Assembly (NCBI GenBank): GCA_949775045.1
Contig: OX459095.1
Coordinates: forward strand, 29,415,064-29,479,063
Source: Metridium senile
Lineage: Eukaryota > Cnidaria > Anthozoa > Actiniaria > Metridiidae
Direction of reading: 5' to 3'
Length of the DNA stretch: 64,000 bases
Every line of letters starts with the position of its first letter. Positions within the stretch are counted from its first letter, which is position 1. Both the position numbers and the translations under genes were made by a program. Positions 33,226-53,400 of this stretch are shown one piece after another. The notes under the pieces are model-generated. The model was not told the DNA's origin. It ran no database searches and saw only the letters and a program-made list of their open reading frames with translations.

Positions 33226-35060
33226 GACAAAGGGAGTAAAAACCAACCGCCGATTGTGTCAAAGGGGTCCCCCCCTGTGTAAATATCGTACAGGCAAAAG
33301 AGATATAACCACCTCATTTCCAGTGCTCGTTCAAGTTGGCTTTAAACTAGCTAAAAACCATCCAAAAAGTATCTAAATACACAACAACAGCTACAGACAA
33401 AGCTTATTAACATTTTATTCAAAAACAAAAAATGAAAAAAAAAACCCCACAGAATACAAGTGATTTGCTTGGGCTGCCTGTGCACCAACAAGACACTTTA
33501 ATCTGTAAAATGTCAAAAACAATGAGCAAAACTAAAATTGATGTGGTGCAATAGTTTTTATTTAGTAACTATCTGATTAGTTCTAAGTAAACCGTTTGTA
33601 ACCGAGCCTGCACGGCAAACCACAAAACTTGTTAGCATTAAGCCCGAGCATATCTGTAATGCAGCGTTGCGCAAAAAGTAAACAGTTCCATTTGGCGAAA
33701 TAACTTTGCCCTAAGAGAGGAGTAATTTTTTGAAGCTTGTGTAATTAAACTTCAGAAATCACAAGCGATAGTTTTAGAACTGACATAATCTGAATTACAA
33801 ATATGCAAATTAGCGAATTTCTTTCGAACATTAATTATGAGTATATGCAAAGATATATGTCTTATTTATTCTAGAATCTTCTAATTGATTTCAACTGTAA
33901 TAATAATTTCGAGCTCGGCCTCGAAAGTTCTTGTAATGTCACTAGTTTTTATAACGTTTATTCATTGTTTGAAGCACAAGCCCAACCTGGCATGCAGGAC
34001 ATGAAGTTTACAATAACTCGTTTTGATGAAAACGTTCGCCTCAAAACAACCTTCTTCAAAGGAACGACTCGTAGAAAGAGTTCACTAATTAATCCCGTTT
34101 GGTTCAAAATTTATAACAGGGAGGGATACATTGTACTTATTATCAAATCTGTTTTTAGCTAGGGCGTTAAGTTTCAAAAACATAATTTTTTAATAACTTT
34201 TAAAAATTATAAATCAGCCTCATTTCATTTTGGTGTAAAGTTTTTAAAGAGTTATTCTAATTTGTATGCGGTTTTCAATGAATTACAAAAACATACAAAG
34301 CTCCCTATCCCGGCGTATTAAATCCCTCAACAGAAAATTTCACACAAATTCTAATTTAGCATAACTTTATTAACATTTTTCACAGAGCAGCGAACTTTCA
34401 ACGAAGGTCTATTGATGGTATTTTTTTCATGACAGTGCTAAAAAATGAAATATCTGTACATGTGTATTTGTAAAAGTCATTTTCCGTCATTTATGACAAA
34501 GGTCTATAAAACAGGTTTAATTGGCTATATTCCAAATATATATTTATTTTATCAGTTTAATTTTATGATCTTTTTCTGTCAATTTATAAATTTAAAAACT
34601 GTATTTATTTTCTAAATATGGAATTATTTATAGAATCATAAAATATTACAAGTTTAAAATAACATCACCATCACCACCACTACCACTACCGCAACTATCA
34701 CCATCCATTACCATTTTAATAATCGCTATCATCATCATTACCATCATCACCACAATCGTCATCATCTAGCCTCCTCACAGGCGTCTCTGTGATCAATTTG
34801 GATTTTGGTTTCCTGTGCTGCTACTAGAGAGGGACTAGGCGCTAGTTAGGCGAGAAAAAGGACAGGCGAGATAAGACTCTATCCTCTTCTTCTTTCTCTT
34901 TGTCTCTCCCCTCCCCCGCCCTTTTTTCCTCACCACAGGAAGCCCGATGAAAAGAGATATAAGAGATGCCTGCAGAGAAGGCTAGTCATCATCATCACTA
35001 GCAATCTCTATCACCATCACTATCAATTCACCAACACGATTAATTCACTAAAGAGACAAA
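33226..35060. other. Intergenic repeat-rich DNA
   Basis: No exon recognised. About 34300-34530 resembles the interior of the 13533-14090 element. 34660-34770 is a CAT/CAC-rich microsatellite. The frame at 33965-34162 has no recognised domain. The last AKR7 exon begins at 35061 on the minus strand. Confidence 0.4.
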
Positions 35061-44225
<9,165 letters not shown>

Positions 44226-44466
44226 AGTTACAGAGAAAATGTCAAGAGACTTTAGAAATCACCCAATCCGAACCTCAATCCCAGCTGGGCGCCATTTTGA
44301 TGTTACGTATTCCACAGGAAACCCAAATGCTTGTTATGCGTTTACGGTTCCCTAACCCGTTTAATACGAGTCACATGCAAAAACTTGAAAGTCTTGAAAC
44401 ACCAGCTCCATTTATAGCATTGTAATGTCTGCGTTGTAAACATTTACAAGATCGTCTTGATCAGAT
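44226..44466. promoter_or_regulatory. Likely bidirectional promoter, AKR7 and oxidase
   Basis: The proposed AKR7 start (minus, 44225) and the oxidase ATG (plus, 44467) are divergent and about 240 bp apart. The interval is less AT-rich than its surroundings, contains CCCAGCTGGGCGCC, and lacks the palindromic elements common elsewhere. No TATA box stands out. The assignment rests on gene arrangement and a tentative AKR7 first exon. Confidence 0.4.
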
Positions 44467-47400
44467 ATGGTGAGTTTGGAGTGAGTGTTTATTTTAAGCT
44501 TTTGATAGGTACGAGTTTAATCGCATTTTGAAAGGGACTTTTTTCGTCCCGGCTGTGCATGCATGTCATTTTGCCAACTATAAGCTTAATATTTATAAGC
44601 TTATATATGAACTAACAGAGCCCAGCATCACTAACTATCCATGTTGATTGATGCCAAGAGACTATAGGAAGCCTTTTAAACGATCTTATTGTATTACCTG
44701 GTAGCCAGATTGTACTACTGCGAAAGTCTATTTGTTTTACAAAACAATTGATATCCTTGTTTTCGATATGACATTAAAGCCATTATTTAAGCTTAACAAA
44801 CATTTAATATCTTATTTAGTACAATTTATTGAATCGTTTCTTCCCAGGATAAAAAGTACAGTATTCTAGTGATCGGAGCAGGTCTTTCTGGTCTTACTAC
44901 TGCTTACACATTAGCTAAAAATGGGTTTGTCATATTATAGTGATATTTTAATACTACTATAAAAATGGACATATAACTTAAATATTATGTACTGGGGGAG
45001 TTTTGACGTTTTCCAATTCAATTTGGTGATGTCTTTTTTGGGTTGTAATGGACGAGGATGTCAATCATATAGGTGTTTTATTATATAGAACAAATAATTA
45101 TTCCGGGGGGGAAGGGGGGGGGGACTCTCTTAAAAAATGGATAGGGTCAAAATTAATTTTACAACCAATGTTTCAATATATATATTGACCCTAAAAGGTA
45201 TGGTGCCAGTTTGAGACCCTAAAAGCTATGCGAGTGTCTTATTTTTGACCCTAAAAGGTCAGTCAAGCACCCCTATCCAATTTTTAAGGGAGTCCCCCCC
45301 CCCCCCCCCCCCCCCCGGAAATATTTAAACTATATTGAGTCAACAAGTAAAATGTTGCAGTCCAATATAGCAAAATAATGGATGGCCATGTGCCTAAAAT
45401 ATGGAGATGTGATTGGAGGATTATTTGTGAGGTATAACAAAAGGATAAAATATCTAAATAATGATATTATTTTAATGCATTTTAATGTGGATATTTTTAA
45501 TGTTTAAATAGACATCACGTGACAATATTGTACAAGGCATCGTCTGGCATTGTGTCAGAAGTACCAGGGGCGATATGGGTACTACCCATGCCCTCGACAT
45601 CATGGAAAGACAAACAAACAGAAAACCAACTCAAGGTACAAATTCTCTACTTCCACTTAGAAAATAATCACACCCACTCAGCCAATCAGATGACTGTATT
45701 TTAGTGTGTTCTATATCCCATAGTATCTAAATATAATATTCCACTGGCGAGGCCTTTTGTTTTTTATTGTTTTGCCACCTCGCCAGTGAAATACTATATA
45801 GAAGTTCACAATGCATTATAAGTACTATATAGTAAGCCATATAATAAAACACTGTTTTGCTATGGTCTTGTGATATTTAATTTTGTGGGATTTTTTCAAA
45901 AAATATCCCGCAACAAATAAACCTTGAAAAACATATAGTGCGCCATAAAAAAATGAAAGGAACAAAATATATCTTGCAAAGCTGAAATAAATATCCTGCT
46001 CAGCTTTGAGGGCAAAGAACATCTCCAGCACGGAACAATTAGTGATAATCATAAGTGCTACCAACTGAGCGATGTGTGAAAGGCTGCCTAATATTGTTTC
46101 TAACTTTTTTTTTTTAATTGTTTTTATTTCAAACACACATTTACAATTACAAGATAGTTTCTTACTATATTTATGTTTCTTGTACAGAAATGGGCAATGA
46201 TCACCTACCAGAGACTTGCAGATATAGCTACTTCAAACGAGCCTTCAGGAGTACATGTGAAAAACATTTATTGTGTTTTCGGCACAAAGGTAAACACAAT
46301 GAATATTTAAAGTGCGATTAGTAAAATGTTTGATACCCAGAATGCTGTGCTTACTTTCTTGTTTAGATATTATTTCCTATTCTCAAGAAAATATTTAAGA
46401 TCTGAGCAGTGACAAGATCGATGTGTGACATAGCGGAGGCCTCCTTACATTTTCATGGAATACACCAACATTTTTTTATATGACACAATACGACATGACA
46501 TGACACAATACGACATATCATGACACAATACGACAAGACATGACACAATACAACATGACATGACACAGTGCAACATGACATAATGCAACTTTACATGACC
46601 CAATGCAACTTGACATGACACAATGTTATAACTTGACATGACACAATGCAACTTCACATGACACAATGCAACATGACATGACACAATGCAACATGACATG
46701 ACACAATGCAACTTGAAATGCAACATGACATGACACAATGCAACATGACATGATACAATACGACATGACATGACACAATACAACATGACATGACACAATA
46801 CAACATGACATGATACAGTATGACATGACATGACAGAATACAGCATGACATGACAGAATACAAATAAATAAATAATAAATAAAATAAATAACTTTTTTTA
46901 ACGTCTCAATCTTCTAGCTGGACGCAGTGCGCCCTACTAATCGGGGAGACTCACTCACACTCACTACCTCTACGTTTTAATATTTTGCACACAACTCGGC
47001 TCACATGTTCATTTTTGCTGAGGGAGGAAAACCGGATAACCCGGAGAAAAACCCTCGTGGCATAGGAGAGAAGAACACATCAAACAAACTCAATTCACAT
47101 ATAATCCATGCCCAAACCGGGACTCGAACCTGGACCACAGCGGTGAAAGGCCAGCGCTCTCACCGCTAGGCCACCCATGCCACCCATAACATGACACGAT
47201 AAAAAATGACACAATACGACATGACATGACAGAATACAACATGACATAACACGATAAAAAATGACACAATACGACATGACACGACAGAATACAACATGAC
47301 ATAACACGATAAAAAATGACACAATACGACATGACATGACAGAATACAACATGACATAACACGATAAAAAATGACACAATACGACATGACATGACAGAAT

Positions 47401-50400
47401 ACAACATGACATGACATGATATGATATCACATAACAACACAGTACCACATGACAAGACATGACACAAATAATACATGACGTAAACCCATATAAAAATACA
47501 AATGTAGACCATTGTGCACCCTATTCATAGTTTCTATGGATATCTTTTATTTGTTGTAGATACTTGCCTCACCCATAAACAGTGCATATATGAATGCAAT
47601 GAACACTGTTCCAGGATTTCGTCACTCACATCATATCCTACAAGAGAAAGGTTTGTAAGCATAGCTGTGTATTGTTTACAACAATAAAATATTTTATCTT
47701 AATCTATGAAAAGAATAATATCAGAATGGAGAAAAAAAAACTTCTTGTGTGTTGGCGCATGCATGTTTGTATACTACACCCTCAGATGTGCAGTTTTATG
47801 ATCAGTCAACAGGTTAATTTTATGCATGTCATGTTGTATTGTAATGTAATGTTGTGTGTTATGTGATGTCAACACATGACATCGTATTTTGCTGTTGCAT
47901 TGTGTCATGTCAAGTTATAACATTGTGTCATGTCAAGTTGCATTGTGTCATGTCAAGTTGTGTCATGTCAAGTTGCATTGTGTCATGTCAAGTTGCATTG
48001 TGTCTTGTCAAGCCAAGCCATGTCAATGTTGTAATCACCAGGCATCAATGGACCAGGATTGGCTGATTGCTTCACTTATAATTGTCCTATTGTCGATCCT
48101 GATGTCTATCTTAAATGGCTGACAAAAAAGGTAAGATGACTGAAACAATTGTATTTGTGAGGTATAAATGTGTCATATGTAATCTGGCTAGTCTGATATA
48201 CGCATGTGTTGTCCTGGCCAAAGGACTCATCAGACTGTTGCAGATTTGTCTATCAATCTTGCTACAAACCGCACTTGATTTATTCATGATTATCTACAAT
48301 GCACAACTATGTACGTAAGTTGGTCTTTATCTTTTCAACCTAAAGTCATACAGCTTACCACAGGTTACGGCTTTCAATTTGCATTTTTACTTCCGTCAAT
48401 CCAAACTCTAAACTTTGCTGAACAGTTTACGAGACTCCGTCCACAAATTAAACCAATAATCAACCTCAATACTGTCAACCAACTTAAACGCAAGGTAAGT
48501 ATTTCGTTTGAATTGGGGATTTGGTTCAGGAGATCTCGAAAGACTACATCATTATGATTGACGGTAGAGAAACATGAGTTTCAAAACAAGCCGAAGTCGG
48601 AATCGAAGGCGTTTGCAGAAAGTCGTACACCAAAGTAATGGTTAGAGCATTATGCGGCCTTGTTCCAACTTTGTTCTTTTCTTTTTCCTTAGTGTCAGTC
48701 ACTAGGGGTTCGATTCCAGCAAGGAACCGTCACTGATTTATTCAAAGAACGTGTCGAATCTCTTAAAAGAGAATTCGCTGTTAATTTAGTTGTGAACTGC
48801 ACTGGACTTGCATCCAGAGAATTGGTTGGAGATAAAGACCTTTATCCTAGTACAGGTCAGTTTAAGTGAACTTATGATGGTGATGATGATGATGATGATG
48901 GTAGAGATGGTGATTATGGTGATGATGATGATGATGATAGTGGTGGTGGTGGCGGTGGTGATGATGATGAGAAAAACAATGTTGAAGGAGCTGGTGGTTT
49001 TGATGGTAGAGATGGTGATGGTAATGATGGTGATAGTAAAGATCGATGGTGATAATGATGGTGATGATGATGATGGTAATGATGGTGATGACGATGATGA
49101 TGATGGAGCTGATAATGACAGTGATTTGAACATCCCAGGTTATGTTCATCTGAACTTTACCGAGGTAATGTGTTCGGCTGCACACAGGCTAAGCTACATC
49201 AACACAAATGGAAGTATCGACTGGTTCTCAAATCTTTGACTAATTTACCTACAATATACTACTCTTCCCAGTTGAGCGAGTTAGTTGTGATTTTTTTGAC
49301 GATCTCTAGGCGTCTGTTATGATAACGGCCGGTGTGTCTCAAATCAACCACGTGATCTCAATGCTGTACCACGTGGACAAGTTTTTTACATCATGTGATC
49401 GGTTTGCTTGGTCGATGGACACTGTTTATAAACATCCGCTACATAAAGCGAAACTGAATCCAAATGAGTTGTTTTGTGTCTAAAAAAGGAAGAACTCTAG
49501 TTTCAGGTCAAGCTGTTGACAATTCTTTACGCTGTCTAATTATTGATCACATTGTGGCAAATGGCGGCGATTTGCTAACAGGGTATTTTCCAGGTTCTAT
49601 GAGTGCAGTTGGCAATCACTTCAAATTGAGTCAGTCTTTTGTATCGAAACTCTGGAAGAAATGTTGCAAAGAAGGTTCGATTTCGCCACAACGTAGAGGT
49701 TGCAACAATCCTCCCCATCTTCAGAACCAGGATCTAGAATTTATCGAAGCCTTAAAGAGCGCAAAGCCATCAATGCCTTATTCTAAGATCCTTGAAGCTG
49801 TAGACGCTCATTGCAACATACCTTCCGGGACATCGGTTTCTGCGATCAGTCGCGCAGTTCAATCAAGGCTGAATGGAGAAAAATGGACATTTAAAAGAAT
49901 GGCAAGTTTTAAATGTGAGAAATTTCACCCTGACAATGTTGACTACTGTCAAGACTTCTTGAATTATATTCACGGTGTCGACCCTTATAAGCTGAAGTTT
50001 TTTGACGAATCAGGTTTTGCTCTGCATAGTGGAGTAGGTAAACCGAATTATGGACATTCACCTGTAAATACTACCTGTGTGGAGATTGGAAAATTCCTAA
50101 CCTCGCCAAATATAACGTTGAATATGCTTATTGGAATGGAGGGGCTCTTGTACGCAAACACTGAAAATGGTGCGTCAGACGCAATGACATTTTTAAACTT
50201 CTTCGGGGAGGCAAGTAATAACTTGATGCCTAATGGCGAGCCAATTCTGCAGTATGGTGACCATGTTATACTAGATAACTGTCCAATCCACCACAACGAA
50301 GCAGGTTACGCACTTGGAGAGTGGTTAGATAGTATCGGAGTTGAAGTTGTTTACTTACCGACATACAGCCCTGAACTCAACCCAATTGAATTAGCATTCA

Positions 50401-53400
50401 ACAAACTAAAAAAGATTGCTGTTAGAGAGGAAATCAGAGAAGTATTCGCAAGAAGTGTCCATGATGGCATCTATGCATGTCTAGAAGAAATAACTGTGGA
50501 CGACTGTGTTGGATTTATAAAACACGCTCAATATATCAATGTTTAGGCAGTTTTTGTTGCGTCAGTCCGTGAGATAAATTTCAGAGTATTTGTGAGACTT
50601 TTTCTTATTTTGGATTAAAAAAATGTACACATATACTAATAATAACAATATAATATAATCGATACATGAAAACAAGATAAAATCACTACTTTATACTATT
50701 GTATGAAACGCGCGGGGTCTACTGACGGCGGCTTGCAATTGACAGGCCATGTAGATTTCACTCCGTGTAGTCGTGGGAACAATTCAGTTTGATTGGTTTA
50801 ATAAATCTTTATTGTGCAAGTTTATTACAAACTTCAATCAGTTAAGTTAACGACAGTATTTACTAGTATACATGCTTGTCTTAAAAATATTTTAAACAAA
50901 TAAAAGTGACAATAAACGAAGTGACAGTTACTGATTCTTTGTGATTTAAAAGCCTGTGACTTTTTGTTTTTAAATCGAAGCATAACAAAATAAAAAACGC
51001 AATTTAACTATGTTCACAGAGGCTCGATTTTACACTCAAATCTCTGGAATCAGGTGAAAAACAACTTTTGTTTTGGCAGACAATCAGAGCTAACACCAAT
51101 ACCCTGCATGAAAATCTAATAATAGATATCAGTTTATAACAGAAATCTAATTTATAAACACAAGCCCAAAATAGCTATAGAAGCTAACACAACAGAAGAG
51201 TACTAGCCTAACCCTTTTTAATACTATAGGGGTTACGATATGAACTATTTACAGCCAAACTAGCTGATGCGTTCCTATTAATGCTAGAAAATCGATTTAT
51301 TTCTTGGAATTTAATTATAAATTCTATTTAATAGATTTGCATAAGTGAATCAAAACTTGTAAATTTCATTTCTTGTACACTTCAACCATCAACCGATTAT
51401 TCATGTTCCCGAAATCACGATCTGTGGTCAATAACTGATAATAATACTGGTATTGTAATAGAATACTTTAGTAAGTATATATTATATACAATATTTCTGC
51501 AAGCCGACTAGGTTTAGCAAGTTTCTGTTGTGCAAAAAGACATTGAAAGTAATGTTTTGATTTGAGGCGGTTTTTGAAACTAAGAATCGATTCATTTATG
51601 CAAATTTCAAACCAAATTAGAAATCAAATTTTGATAAACAAATTGAATGTTCTAACCTAGATAGGAACGCATGAACTGGTTTGACTGTAGATAAATTGCT
51701 ATGAATTAACAGAGGTGGATGAAGTGGTTTGTGGACAGGTCTGAATGTCTATATACATCTTAAGACGCATTGAGACTTCGCTGTATTCCAATAGCGAGTA
51801 GACTATCGTCATTCATGGTTGTAGGACTTGTAGGCCACGCTACTCCTCTATCCACCCATAATTTCTTGTATGGGTTTCTTACAGCTGTTTTACCAGGTAC
51901 AGAATAGAGACTGTTTGAAGCAGTACTCGAGTCATCATCGAGAAGTTCTTTCAAGTTTAAATCTGGCGGAGGCAGTTTCCCTTTTAGCTTAATTTCAAGT
52001 TTTTTTGCGTCGCGATTAAGTTGGAACCAGTTCTCTACAGTGTTCCCGTCTTTTCCGACATCTAGGTATCGTTCAGGTATGCTTTCAATGAGTCGATGTC
52101 GCACCTTATTTACATAACGTTCTTGTATGGATTTTGCCGCTTTTTCTTTGACATCGATGTCCTGTTGTATTCTAGAAATTTCCTTGAGGACATCTTGTCG
52201 CTGCTTTTCGTACTCTTTCAAGTTAGACTTTTCCTCTGGGTGTTTATTGATTGCTCCACAGTGAAAGACCGTTTCACACTTGTTGTACGGGCAATTCAAT
52301 CTGTTGTGCCCTTCTTGACGATGACAATTACTACAAGTTGGACCCGCGCCATCTGAACCTCGAGAAACATTCGCTTTCGGTTTAGGATAATTGGCGATGG
52401 AATGTGAAATTTCTTTTTCTTTCACTGTAAGACTGGACAACCTTTCCCTTTGACTTTGAAGGAACTTTTCAAAAGGAGATTTAAAAAGTGGTCGTGTATC
52501 TGGCCGGCCAACGACGACATGAGAACTAGTAACGCATGGTAGGCTCTGAAAATCAAGACTCCTGCGGCTAACGTTTTGCATGCAATGTTCCTTTTTGACT
52601 GCGCTTGGTCCACTTGTTGGACTAAATGCACTTTTAGGGTCGCTTGTCCTCTTTCTCGGCAAATTCGTCACATCGCTTTCATTATCAGCTAACGGACCTT
52701 GGACAGGTGAAAATGACTCTTCAATCAAGATAGTAATTCTTTTGAAATCTGCGTTCTCAACTAGTACGGCACATCTAAACAGTTCGCTTAATGCAAACTC
52801 ATCAGATGGAAGATTTACGAAGGTTTTCTCGTCATCCAAGTACTTGACCTTTAGTTCTTTCACATGGTTGAATCTGCTTGTAACAGAACGAATTTTCTCA
52901 TAGAGCATATCTTTAGAAAATCGTAGAGCTTCATCTCCAGAAATAAAAACTGCACCGTATTTGTCCACATCATATTTAACTTTCAGCTGGTAAAATGCCA
53001 TGATGTAAACCAGTACTAGTATACACTAGGTAGCTAGTAACTTTTAGTGTGATTTCGCGCGTTCAGATACGCAGCAGTCACATGATGTAAAAAACTTGTC
53101 CACGTGGTACAGCATTGAGATCACGTGGTTGATTTGAAACACACCGGCCGTTATCATAACAGACGCCCAGAGATCGTCAAAAAAATCACAACTAACTCGC
53201 TCAACTGGGAAGAGTAGTATCAAGTAACGAAGAACTCCAAAATTGGACTGCAGTTTTACAATGCGATACTATTATTCCAATAATCAAAATACAATGCGAT
53301 ATAATAGAGTGCTTATAACAATGTTTATGGTCTACTTGGTTTCCAGGAGCAGCCATTGTTTGTGAAAGAAATGATAAATCGCTACCTGATTTTGTTATTG

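Larger units (their letters stand above)
49259..53217. mobile_element. Intact two-gene IS630/Tc1/mariner-type transposon
   Basis: 3,959 bp bounded by TA on each side (49257-49258 and 53218-53219). The terminal inverted repeats are 140 bp (49259-49398 and 53078-53217), start CTACTCTTCCCAGTTGAGCG and differ at only two positions. Each holds two CACGTG palindromes about 20 bp apart. Inside, a plus-strand DDE transposase gene and a minus-strand PB1/zinc-knuckle gene face each other across about 1.2 kb. Both frames are uninterrupted and single-exon. The near-identity of the ends and intact genes indicate a young insertion in an oxidase intron. Most mariner-type elements carry only a transposase and short ends, so size, long ends and the second gene are unusual. 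Confidence 0.9.

Noticed and set aside
33965..34162. 65-codon frame MFEAQAQPGMQ... as a small gene
   Set aside because: Next to sequence resembling a MITE interior, no family resemblance, and no splice or promoter evidence.
46445..47512. Cys/His/Val-rich frames resembling a repetitive metal-binding protein
   Set aside because: They arise from the ACATGACATGACACAAT satellite and span the inserted SINE; no start or splice context.
48632..48720. tRNA-like words (AATGGTTAGAGCATTATG and GGGGTTCGATTCCAGC) before and in an oxidase exon
   Set aside because: The B-box-like word lies inside the oxidase reading frame (SLGVRFQQGTV), which fits the protein family. Spacing to the A-box-like word is too long and no cloverleaf forms.
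48786..49239. Met/Val/Asp-rich frame of 143 codons
   Set aside because: Product of the GAT repeat in an oxidase intron.
49464..50546. The transposase as a domesticated host gene
   Set aside because: Near-identical inverted repeats and a TA duplication surround it, so it belongs to a recent mobile element rather than a domesticated gene.
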